Assembly (NCBI GenBank): GCA_035697485.1
Contig: DASSCU010000020.1
Location: 1 to 64,000 of the forward strand
Source of the DNA: Actinomycetota bacterium
GTDB taxonomy: Bacteria; Actinomycetota; UBA4738; HRBIN12
Reading direction: 5' to 3'
Length of the DNA: 64,000 nucleotides
The notes below the pieces were generated by a model. That model ran no database searches. It was not told where the DNA came from and saw only the letters and a list, made by a program, of their open reading frames with translations. The position numbers and the translations under genes are program-made. Every line of letters begins with the position of its first letter. Positions within the stretch are counted from its first letter, which is position 1. Positions 26,306 to 34,148 of the stretch are shown one piece after another.

Positions 26306-27220
26306 ATGGGAGGCGCCGCCCCCGTCGTCGTCGTCGCGAACCCCACTGCCGGGCACGGCAAGGCCGGCAAACGCATCGGATCGGTCGACGCCATCCTGCG
26401 ACAGCTGCGGGTCGAGCACGAGGTGCGCGTCACCGGATCGGCGGCCGCCATGGAGGCGACGTGCCGCGAGGCCGCGCTGCAGGGAGCCGAGATCGTGGCC
26501 GTGCTCGGCGGCGACGGCACGGTCTCCTGCGCCGCCAACGGGCTGCTCGGAACCGGCGCGGCCCTCGCGGTGCTGCCGGCCGGCACCGGTGACGACTTCG
26601 CATCAGCCGTCGGCGCCGGATCGTTCCCGTCGGCCGTGCGCCTGCTCGCGAACCCGAAGACGGTCGCGATCGACGTGGTCCGCGTCCATGCGGGCGAGGC
26701 CGACCGCCGCTTCGTCAACATCGCCGGCGCGGGCTTCGACTCCGAGGTGAACGAGACAGCGAACGCGATGACCGTGAACCTCGGCGGCACCGGGACCTAC
26801 CTCGCCGCCCTGATGAAGACGCTCTCGAGGTTCACGCCGGCACGCTACGACCTGACGATCGACGACGAGGCGTTGACCCTCGACGCGATGCTGGTCGTGA
26901 TCGGCAGCGGGCTCTCCTACGGCGGGGGCATGAAGGTCCTGCCCGACGCCTCGATCGTCGACGGCGTGATCGACGTGTGCATCGTGGAGGCCCTCTCGAA
27001 GGGCGCGTTCCTCCGCGCGTTCCCGTCGGTGTTCACGGGCCGTCACGCCGGGCACCCGAAGGTGCGCATGATGCGCGCGACGAGCGTGACGGTCGAGGCA
27101 AACCGAGGCATGCAGGTCTACGCGGACGGTGAGCGGGTCGGACCGCTGCCGGCCCGCTTCGAGGTGGAACCGGGCGCCCTGCCCGTCGTGGTCGGGCCCG
27201 ACGCGAAAGGGATCCGATGA
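26306..27220 (+). CDS. Diacylglycerol kinase-family lipid kinase (intact motifs)
   Basis: 304 residues. VVVANPTAGHGKAGK opens the catalytic domain; the nucleotide motif LGGDGTVSCAANGL (68-80) and PAGTGDDF (91-98) are intact. The beta-sandwich C-terminal domain ends MQVYADGERVGPLPARFEV, typical of DagK/YegS/bmrU proteins. Such enzymes phosphorylate diacylglycerol or related lipids. The stop overlaps the next ORF (ATGA). A second, motif-degenerate paralogue is at 30,681. Confidence 0.88.
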   Translation: MGGAAPVVVVANPTAGHGKAGKRIGSVDAILRQLRVEHEVRVTGSAAAMEATCREAALQGAEIVAVLGGDGTVSCAANGLLGTGAALAVLPAGTGDDFASAVGAGSFPSAVRLLANPKTVAIDVVRVHAGEADRRFVNIAGAGFDSEVNETANAMTVNLGGTGTYLAALMKTLSRFTPARYDLTIDDEALTLDAMLVVIGSGLSYGGGMKVLPDASIVDGVIDVCIVEALSKGAFLRAFPSVFTGRHAGHPKVRMMRATSVTVEANRGMQVYADGERVGPLPARFEVEPGALPVVVGPDAKGIR

Positions 27221-27969
27221 CCGAGGCTGCCGACGGCGTGTTGCTGATCCATGCGTTCCCGCTCGATGCCCGCATGTGGGACGAGCAGGTCGAGGACCTG
27301 CGCTCCCTCGGGTGGCGGGTGGCCGCCCCGTCGCTCCCGGGATTCGGGGACTCGCCGGCGGCGGGACCGGTGATGGCGATGGGGGCGGCCGCCGATCGAT
27401 GCCTGCAGGCGATCGACGCGGCCGGCATCGAGCGTGCGGTCGTGTGCGGGCTGTCGATGGGCGGGTACGTCACGTTCGAGCTCTGGCGCATGGCGAGGCA
27501 ACGGGTCGCGGGGGTCGTGCTCGCCAACACCCGCTCGGGCGCCGACACGGAGCAGGCGGCCGACGCACGGCGGTCGCTGGCCGCTCGGCTGCGCGCGGAG
27601 GGCAGCACCGGGTTCCTGGTCGCAGCACCGCCGCCGCTGCTCGCCGCGGCGCCGGGGCAGGGGCGCTGGCCCGTCGTGCTCGGCATGATGGCCGACCAGT
27701 CGCCCGAGGCGATCGCGGCGGCGGCCGAGGGCATGGCGGAGCGACGCGATTCCACCCCGGATCTCGGCACGATCGATGTTCCCGCGCTCGTGATCACTTC
27801 GGACGCGGACACCTTGATCCCTCCCGGGGTCAGCCTCGAGATGGCCGACCACATCGCGGGTGCGGACGCGGTCACGCTCGCCGGGGTGGGGCACCTGTCC
27901 AACCTGGAAGCGCCCGAGGCGTTCTCGACGGCGCTCCGGTCCTTCCTGGGGCGCTTCACGCGCGTCTGA
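27217..27969 (+). CDS. Alpha/beta hydrolase
   Basis: 250 residues overlapping the lipid kinase stop by four bases. VLLIHAFPLDARMWDEQ gives the oxyanion loop, GLSMGG the nucleophile (Ser about 82), ALVITSDADTLIP the acid and GVGHLSNLE the histidine. Closest in style to the pimeloyl-ester/BioH and 3-oxoadipate-enol-lactonase type group. Substrate unknown. Coupling to a lipid kinase could suggest lipid ester turnover, but this is speculative. Confidence 0.85.
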   Translation: MTEAADGVLLIHAFPLDARMWDEQVEDLRSLGWRVAAPSLPGFGDSPAAGPVMAMGAAADRCLQAIDAAGIERAVVCGLSMGGYVTFELWRMARQRVAGVVLANTRSGADTEQAADARRSLAARLRAEGSTGFLVAAPPPLLAAAPGQGRWPVVLGMMADQSPEAIAAAAEGMAERRDSTPDLGTIDVPALVITSDADTLIPPGVSLEMADHIAGADAVTLAGVGHLSNLEAPEAFSTALRSFLGRFTRV

Positions 27970-28009
27970 CCGTCGAGGGCGGCGCCGGGGCGCCCGTAGA
28001 CTGCCTGGC

Positions 28010-30664
28010 GTGATCACCCCCGCGGCGTTCGCCGCCCGATTCCCGTTCGCCCTGGACGAGTTCCAGGTGCAGGCCGCCGAGGCGGTCGAGGCCGGCATGT
28101 CGGTGCTCGTCGCGGCCCCGACGGGAAGCGGCAAGACCGTCGTCGCCGAGTACGCGATCGAACGGGCCCTCGCGCTCGGGGGCAAGGCGTTCTACACGAC
28201 CCCGTTGAAGGCCCTCTCGAACCAGAAGTACGGGGACCTCGCCGCGACGCACGGCGCCGACCGTGTCGGCCTGCTCACCGGCGACAACACGATCAACTCG
28301 GAGGCGCCGGTGGTCGTGATGACCACCGAGGTGCTCCGCAACATGCTGTACGAACGCTCCGACACGCTCGGCGGGCTGGTGAGCGTGGTCATGGACGAGG
28401 TGCACTACCTGCAGGACCCGTACCGAGGCGCCGTCTGGGAGGAGGTGCTGATCCACCTGCCGCTCAGCGTGAGCGTGGTCTGCCTCTCGGCCACGATCTC
28501 CAACGCGGAGGAGTTCGGCGAGTGGATCGGCACGCTGCGCGGCGAGACGAGGGTGATCATCGAGGAACGGCGTCCCGTGCCGCTCGAGCACCACTACCTG
28601 ATCGGCCACCGCCTGCACCCGATGCACGTGGAGCAGGACGGCGTTCCGATCCCGAACCCGTACGTGATCTCGCTCGACCAGAACGAGCTCCGCACGAAGG
28701 TCTACTACCGCCGCAGCAGCGGGTACCCGCAGCACGAACGCATCTCGCGACCACGCGAGGGGCATCGCCGCGTGTACGTGCCGAGACGGTCCGAGGTCGT
28801 CGACGTGCTCGAGGAGCACGGCATGCTGCCCGCGATCTACTTCGTGTTCAGCCGTGCGGGGTGCGATCGCAGCGTGCGGTGGATCCGAGAGGCGGGCATC
28901 TCACTCACGAGCCGCGCCGAGGCGGACCACATCCGGGAGCGGGCGGAGACGCGTGCGGCGTGGATCGACGAGGAGGACCTCGTCACGCTGGGGTTCTACG
29001 ACTTCCTCGATGGCCTCACGGCGGGCGTCGCCGCCCATCACGCGGGCATGCTCCCCGTGTTCAAGGAGACCGTCGAGGAGTTGTTCGAGGCGGGGCTCGT
29101 GAAGGTCGTCTTCGCGACCGAAACCCTCTCCCTCGGCATCAACATGCCGGCCAAGACCGTCGTGATCGAGGACCTCTGGAAGTTCCAGGGCGAGCGCCAC
29201 GAGCTGCTCACCCCCGGGGAGTACACGCAGCTCACGGGCCGCGCGGGCCGGCGAGGCATCGACGAGGTGGGTCACGCGGTGGTGCTCTACCAGAAGCAGG
29301 TCGACTTCGAACGGGTGGCGACCCTGGCCCAGCGGCGCACGTACGACCTCGTCTCCTCGTTCCGGCCCTCCTACAACATGGCGGTGAACCTCGCCCGCAA
29401 CTACACGGAGGAGCAGGCGCACCATCTGCTCAATAGCTCCTTCGGGCAGTTCCTGGCCGACCGCAAGGTCGTGGGCTTGGAGCGGGAGCGTCAGCGCGAC
29501 GCCGAGGCCATCGAGGGATACCGCGCCAACATGCGATGTCACCTCGGGGACTTCGACGAGTACTGGGCGCTCGTATCGAGGGCCCAGCACCTCCGCGAAC
29601 AGGATCGCAAGGGCAACGAGAAGGCACGGGCCGACTCGGTTCGCGTGGCCGTCGGCCGGCTGAAGCCCGGCGACGTGGTCTCGCTGCCGAGCGTCAAGCG
29701 GGGCGGACTCGGCGTGATCGTGAGCACCCGCGACGGCAAGCCCACCGTGCTCACCCAGGACCGGCGGTTCTTCCGGCTCGCCGCCCGCGACTTCCAGGAT
29801 CCGCCCGCGGTGCTGACCCGCATCGCCCTGCCTCGGTCGGGGAGCGCGCGGAGCAGCCGGTACCGGCGAGATGTGGCCGCGACGCTCGTCTCGCTGAGGG
29901 TCCGGCCGCCGAAGCCAGGCACCCGCCGCGCGGACCCGAGGGTCGAGCGGGAAGCCGCCAGGCTCGACGAACGCGCCGCCGCGCACCCCTGCCACCGCTG
30001 CCCCGAGCGCGCGAAGCACGAACGGTGGGCGAGGCGGGTCGATGAACGGACGTCGTCGCTTTCGGGCCTCGAACGGCGGATCCGCGTGCGCACCGAGACC
30101 CTGGCGCGCCAGTTCGACCGGGTGCTCTCGGTGCTCCGCGAGCTCGGCTACGTGGAGGGATGGTCGGTCACCGACCGAGGGCGCAGCCTCTCGCGCATCT
30201 ACGGCGAGGGCGACATCCTGGTGGCCGAGGCGCTGGCCCGAGGGATCTTCCACGGCCTCGAGCCGGCCGAAGTGGCGGCGCTGCTTTCCTCGGTCGTCTA
30301 CGAGGGTCGAGAGCGGGTGCCGCTCTCCGGCGAGATGCCGACGCCCGCCTCGAAGGAGCGATACGAGCTGCTGCAGCGAACCTGGCGGCGGATCCGGCGC
30401 GTGGAGGACGAGCACCAGGTGCAGCTCTGTCGCGAGCTCGAAGCGGGGTTCGCGACGCCGATCTACCACTGGGCGGGCGGGCGAGCGCTCGAAGTGGTGC
30501 TGGGCGAGACCGAGATGGCCCCCGGCGACTTCGTGCGCAACTGCAAGCAGCTCCTCGACCTGCTGCGGCAGGTCGAAGAGGTCGCGAACCCCGACGTGGC
30601 CGCGCTCTTCGCGGCGGCGCGGTCGTCGGTGATCCGAGGCGTCGTCGCGTACACAGGGGTGTAG
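28010..30664 (+). CDS. helY: HelY-type Ski2/Mtr4-like DEVH RNA helicase
   Basis: 884 residues from GTG 28010. Motif I APTGSGKT (36-43), motif II DEVH (129-132), and motif VI QLTGRAGRRGID (from about 407) define a superfamily 2 Ski2-like helicase. A long C-terminal part with a CHRCPERAKH cysteine/histidine cluster near residue 660 and a DSHCT-like end (VEDEHQVQLCRELEAGF) follow. The M. tuberculosis homologue HelY (Rv2092c) is also next to tatC. Probable role in RNA unwinding or degradation. An earlier in-frame start would run into the hydrolase gene and is unlikely. Confidence 0.92.
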   Translation: MITPAAFAARFPFALDEFQVQAAEAVEAGMSVLVAAPTGSGKTVVAEYAIERALALGGKAFYTTPLKALSNQKYGDLAATHGADRVGLLTGDNTINSEAPVVVMTTEVLRNMLYERSDTLGGLVSVVMDEVHYLQDPYRGAVWEEVLIHLPLSVSVVCLSATISNAEEFGEWIGTLRGETRVIIEERRPVPLEHHYLIGHRLHPMHVEQDGVPIPNPYVISLDQNELRTKVYYRRSSGYPQHERISRPREGHRRVYVPRRSEVVDVLEEHGMLPAIYFVFSRAGCDRSVRWIREAGISLTSRAEADHIRERAETRAAWIDEEDLVTLGFYDFLDGLTAGVAAHHAGMLPVFKETVEELFEAGLVKVVFATETLSLGINMPAKTVVIEDLWKFQGERHELLTPGEYTQLTGRAGRRGIDEVGHAVVLYQKQVDFERVATLAQRRTYDLVSSFRPSYNMAVNLARNYTEEQAHHLLNSSFGQFLADRKVVGLERERQRDAEAIEGYRANMRCHLGDFDEYWALVSRAQHLREQDRKGNEKARADSVRVAVGRLKPGDVVSLPSVKRGGLGVIVSTRDGKPTVLTQDRRFFRLAARDFQDPPAVLTRIALPRSGSARSSRYRRDVAATLVSLRVRPPKPGTRRADPRVEREAARLDERAAAHPCHRCPERAKHERWARRVDERTSSLSGLERRIRVRTETLARQFDRVLSVLRELGYVEGWSVTDRGRSLSRIYGEGDILVAEALARGIFHGLEPAEVAALLSSVVYEGRERVPLSGEMPTPASKERYELLQRTWRRIRRVEDEHQVQLCRELEAGFATPIYHWAGGRALEVVLGETEMAPGDFVRNCKQLLDLLRQVEEVANPDVAALFAAARSSVIRGVVAYTGV

Positions 30665-30680
30665 CTACCATGCGGGCGCG

Positions 30681-31610
30681 ATGACCAGCCCCTTCGGAAC
30701 CCTCGCGGTGATCGCCCACCCCGCCGCCGGAGCCGGCCGTGTGGGAGAACGGCTCCCGGCGCTCCGACGGGCGCTGGCGGTCAACGACCTCGACTTCGAG
30801 CTGCGCATCGCAGATGCGCTCGGCGAGGGAGCGCACCTGGCGTCGACCGCTCTCGACGAGGGGTTCCGTTACGTCGTGGCCGTCGGTGACGACGCGACGG
30901 TGCAGGACGTGGTGAACGGCCTCTTCCGTGATGGGGCGCCGATCGTCGCCGAGCCTGTGCTCGGCGTGGTCGCGGCCGACGCCGGCAACGACCTGTTGCG
31001 GAGCTTCGGGCTGCCCGACGATGTGGACGGGGGCGTCCGCCACCTGCGAGGCGACGTCACGTACCCGTTCGACCTGATGCGCATCACCTGCACGGGCCCC
31101 GAGGGCGAACGGGTGACCCGGTACGCACACAACCTCGCCCAGGTCGGCCTCGGCGCCAACGTGGAGCTCGCCCGCCGGCGCCTCCCTGAACGGCTCGGGG
31201 ACCGGCGACGGCGGTTCCTAGGCTTCTGGCGCGGCTACGTGGGTACGAGGCGGGGGGTCGTGCGCGTGGGGTACGACATGAAGAACTGGGAAGGGGAGAC
31301 GTTCCACGTCGTGATCGGCAACGGTCAGTTCACGTCGGGTATACGGCTGTCGCCGCGCTCGTACCCGGGCGATGGCGTGCTCGATGCCCTCGTCTTCACG
31401 GGGCAGAAGTCCGATGCCTACACGATGATGCCTCGCATCATGCGCCACGGTGGGCACGTTCCCGACGACGCGATCAAGGAGCTCCGCGCGAAGATCCGCT
31501 TCGCCGTCGAGGCGGACCGCCCGCTCGCCGTGGTCGCCGACGGCGAGCCGTTCGGCACGACGCCCGCGACCTTCCAGGTCGTGCCCCAACAGATCCTGTT
31601 GAAGCTCTAG
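30681..31610 (+). CDS. Diacylglycerol kinase-like protein with altered nucleotide motif
   Basis: 309 residues. The fold is that of DagK: VIAHPAAGAGRVGERLP, then VAVGDDATVQDVVNGL, then a C-terminal beta sandwich with LAVVADGEPFGTTPATFQVV. The canonical GGDGT motif reads GDDAT (69-73) and the second GTGND motif reads DAGND (100-104). Those glycines normally wrap the ATP phosphates, so activity may be lost or altered. It follows helY by 16 bases and precedes the dipeptidase by 10. Could be a regulatory paralogue of the lipid kinase at 26,306. Confidence 0.8.
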   Translation: MTSPFGTLAVIAHPAAGAGRVGERLPALRRALAVNDLDFELRIADALGEGAHLASTALDEGFRYVVAVGDDATVQDVVNGLFRDGAPIVAEPVLGVVAADAGNDLLRSFGLPDDVDGGVRHLRGDVTYPFDLMRITCTGPEGERVTRYAHNLAQVGLGANVELARRRLPERLGDRRRRFLGFWRGYVGTRRGVVRVGYDMKNWEGETFHVVIGNGQFTSGIRLSPRSYPGDGVLDALVFTGQKSDAYTMMPRIMRHGGHVPDDAIKELRAKIRFAVEADRPLAVVADGEPFGTTPATFQVVPQQILLKL

Positions 31611-31620
31611 AGGAGGCCAC

Positions 31621-32718
31621 GTGAACGCCCGTCTCACCGATCGCATGCGGCGCGCCGCCGAGGAGGCCACGAGGCAGGGGTTCGACGCCCTCGTGGTCGC
31701 TCCCTCGCCCGACCTGGCCTACCTCACCGGCTACGACCCGATGCCGCTCGAGCGACCGACGCTGCTCGTGCTTCGGAGCGGACACGCGCCTACGATGCTC
31801 GTGCCCGAGCTGGAACGGCCGCTCGCCGCCGATTGCCCGAGCGCCGGGGCGATCGAGCTGATCGGCTGGACCGATGCCGTCGATCCTTACGGAGAAGCTG
31901 CGCGGCTCCTGCCGTCCCAGGGGCGCGTCGCGGTCGGGGACCGGCTCTGGGCGAGCCACGTGCTGGGGCTCCAGCACGCGGTACCGAGCATCGCGCTCGA
32001 GCCGGCGTCGCCCGTGATCGGCCGCCTCCGCGCCGTGAAGGACGAGGACGAGCTCGCGGCCCTGCGCCGGGCCGCACGCGGCGCCGACGAGGCGTTCCGG
32101 ACGATCTGTACGATGCCCTTCGCGGGGCGGCGTGAGGAACAGATCGCGGCGGACCTCGCGGACCTCCTCGTGCGCAACGGACATTCGCGAGCCGACTTCA
32201 CGATCGTGGCGAGCGGCACGAACGCCGCCTCGCCGCATCACGAACCCGGCGGACGCACGATCGTGCCCCGGGACGCTGTCGTGATGGACTTCGGCGGACA
32301 GCTCGGCGGGTACTTCAGCGACACGACGAGGACGGTCGTCGTGGGGGAGCCCCCGGCCGGGTTCGAGCGCGTCTACGAGACCGTCCGCGAGGCGCAGGCT
32401 GCCGCGTGCGACGCGGTCGCCCCTGGTGTCCTCGCCCAGCACGTCGACCGCGTGGCGCGGGGCATCATCGAGGACGCCGGACTCGGGGAGCGCTTCATCC
32501 ACCGCACCGGTCACGGCATCGGGCTTGAGGTGCACGAGCCGCCCTACATCGTGGAGGGCAACGAGTGGCCCCTCGCGCCCGGCACGACGTTCTCCGTCGA
32601 GCCCGGCGCCTACTTCGAGGGTGAGTTCGGAGTGCGGATCGAGGACATCGTGGCTGTCACTGCCGACGGGGTGGAGCGGCTGAACCGGTCGACCCGAGAG
32701 CTGCAAGTCGTGCGGTAG
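31621..32718 (+). CDS. M24B metallopeptidase (Xaa-Pro dipeptidase/PepE-like)
   Basis: 365 residues from GTG 31621, with AGAGGAGG upstream. Creatinase-like N-terminal domain, then a pita-bread catalytic domain. The metal ligands are visible: Asp in MDFGG, Asp in SDTTRTV, His in TGHGIGLEVHE, Glu in SVEPG and Glu in RIEDIV. Cleaves dipeptides with C-terminal proline. The M. tuberculosis dipeptidase PepE (Rv2089c) is likewise near helY. Converges on cysS with a compact hairpin between. Confidence 0.92.
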   Translation: MNARLTDRMRRAAEEATRQGFDALVVAPSPDLAYLTGYDPMPLERPTLLVLRSGHAPTMLVPELERPLAADCPSAGAIELIGWTDAVDPYGEAARLLPSQGRVAVGDRLWASHVLGLQHAVPSIALEPASPVIGRLRAVKDEDELAALRRAARGADEAFRTICTMPFAGRREEQIAADLADLLVRNGHSRADFTIVASGTNAASPHHEPGGRTIVPRDAVVMDFGGQLGGYFSDTTRTVVVGEPPAGFERVYETVREAQAAACDAVAPGVLAQHVDRVARGIIEDAGLGERFIHRTGHGIGLEVHEPPYIVEGNEWPLAPGTTFSVEPGAYFEGEFGVRIEDIVAVTADGVERLNRSTRELQVVR

Positions 32719-32730
32719 GCGGAACCCGCC
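32718..32730. terminator. Compact bidirectional hairpin between pepE-like gene and cysS
   Basis: GGCGG at 32718-32722 pairs with CCGCC at 32726-32730 around AAC. It fills the whole gap between two converging stops. Its placement suits a shared terminator, though it is short and has no T-run. Confidence 0.4.
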
Positions 32731-32731
32731 G

Positions 32732-34123
32732 TCAGTCTCGAGGTCGGACCTTCGTGCCGTCACGCGTGTCCATGACCTCGAGGCCCATCGCCACCAGTTC
32801 GTGGCGCAGCCGGTCGCTCTCTGCGTAGTCCTTCTCCGCGCGGGCCTCGTCGCGCAGGGCCATCATCGAGCGCATCTCCTCGGTCGGAGCCCACCCGCTG
32901 GTGGCCTCCCGCTCGAGATCGAGTCCGAGGACGGCGTCCCACGAGGCCAGCAGGGCGTACCGTTCACCCACGGTCACCGCTTCGTCGCCCGCGGCCGCGT
33001 TCACGATGACTACGGCCGCGGGCATGTCGAGGTCGGCGGCGACCGCCTCCCGGAAGCGCGCGTCGTATCCCTTCGCGCGTTCGCCGAGCTCCTTCATGGG
33101 CGGGGCCCATTCGGCCAGGCGTCTGCGGAGCTGCCTGACCTTCGCGTCGGCCGCCTCCATCGCCTCCCAGGTGAAGTCCATCTCGGAGCGGTAGCGCGAC
33201 TGGAACGTGAGCCACCGAAACGCGAGTGGATCGATGCCGCGCTCGACCAGCTCGTGCACCCGAACGGTGTTCCCCGTCGACTTCGAGATCTTCTGACCCG
33301 ATTGCCGCAGGTGACCCCCGTGCACCCAGATCGAGACCACCTGGTGCCCAACCGCGCCCTCGCTCTGCGCGATCTCGTCCTCGTGATGAGGGAACCGCAG
33401 ATCGCTGCCGCCCGTGTGGATGTCGAACCGATCGCCCAGGTACTTCATCGACATCGCCGAGCACTCGATGTGCCAGCCGGGAAACCCCACGCCCCACGGC
33501 GAGTCCCACTTCATGAGCCGGCCGGGACCGGCAGCCTTCCACAGGGCGAAGTCTGCCGGATGGCGCTTGGCCGGATCGGTCTCGAGGTCGCGGTGCCCCT
33601 CACGGAGGTTGTCGAGGGTGTTCCCGCTCAGCTTCCCGTATCCGGGGAACGAAGAGACGTCGAAGTAGACGCTGCCGGAATCCGCCACGTACGCGTGCCC
33701 CCGGTCGATCAGTGTCTGGGTGAGCTCGATCATCTCCGGGATGTGCTCGGTGGCCTTCGGGTACTCGTCGGCCGGGCGGATGCCCACGGCGGCGGCGTCC
33801 TCGAACACGGCCTCGGCGTATTTCTCGGCGATCTCGAGCGTGGACAAGCCCTCGTCCTCCACGGCGAGCAGCATCTTGTCGACGGCGTCGGGCGAGGCCT
33901 CGTCGGTCATGTGCCCGACATCGGTGATGTTCATGATCTGCGTCACGCGGTAGCCCTCGAACTCGAGGGCGCGCCGGATCAGATCGCCCAGCATGAACGT
34001 GCGCAGGTTCCCGAGGTGCGCGAACCGATAGACCGTGGGGCCGCACGTGTAGATCGTGACGTGCCCCTCGGCGGCGGAGCGAACCTCGTCGAGCTCGCGC
34101 GTCAGCGAGTTGTACAGGCGCAT
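32732..34123 (-). CDS. cysS: Cysteinyl-tRNA synthetase
   Basis: 463 residues. YTCGPTVYRFAHLGNLRTF contains the first zinc Cys and the HIGH-equivalent HLGN. GWHIECSAM and HHEDEIAQSE complete the zinc site, and GQKISKSTGN is the KMSKS loop. The C-terminal helical anticodon-binding region is present, and the full length separates it from MshC, the mycothiol ligase paralogue lacking that region. Charges tRNA-Cys. It is 25 bases downstream of the FtsH-like gene on the same strand. Confidence 0.94.
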   Translation of the reverse strand: MRLYNSLTRELDEVRSAAEGHVTIYTCGPTVYRFAHLGNLRTFMLGDLIRRALEFEGYRVTQIMNITDVGHMTDEASPDAVDKMLLAVEDEGLSTLEIAEKYAEAVFEDAAAVGIRPADEYPKATEHIPEMIELTQTLIDRGHAYVADSGSVYFDVSSFPGYGKLSGNTLDNLREGHRDLETDPAKRHPADFALWKAAGPGRLMKWDSPWGVGFPGWHIECSAMSMKYLGDRFDIHTGGSDLRFPHHEDEIAQSEGAVGHQVVSIWVHGGHLRQSGQKISKSTGNTVRVHELVERGIDPLAFRWLTFQSRYRSEMDFTWEAMEAADAKVRQLRRRLAEWAPPMKELGERAKGYDARFREAVAADLDMPAAVVIVNAAAGDEAVTVGERYALLASWDAVLGLDLEREATSGWAPTEEMRSMMALRDEARAEKDYAESDRLRHELVAMGLEVMDTRDGTKVRPRD

Positions 34124-34148
34124 GGCGCTGAGCTTACCGTCGGATGGG

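Noticed and set aside
32732-34123. MshC (mycothiol cysteine ligase) instead of CysS
   Set aside because: MshC lacks the C-terminal anticodon-binding region; this protein is full length at 463 residues.
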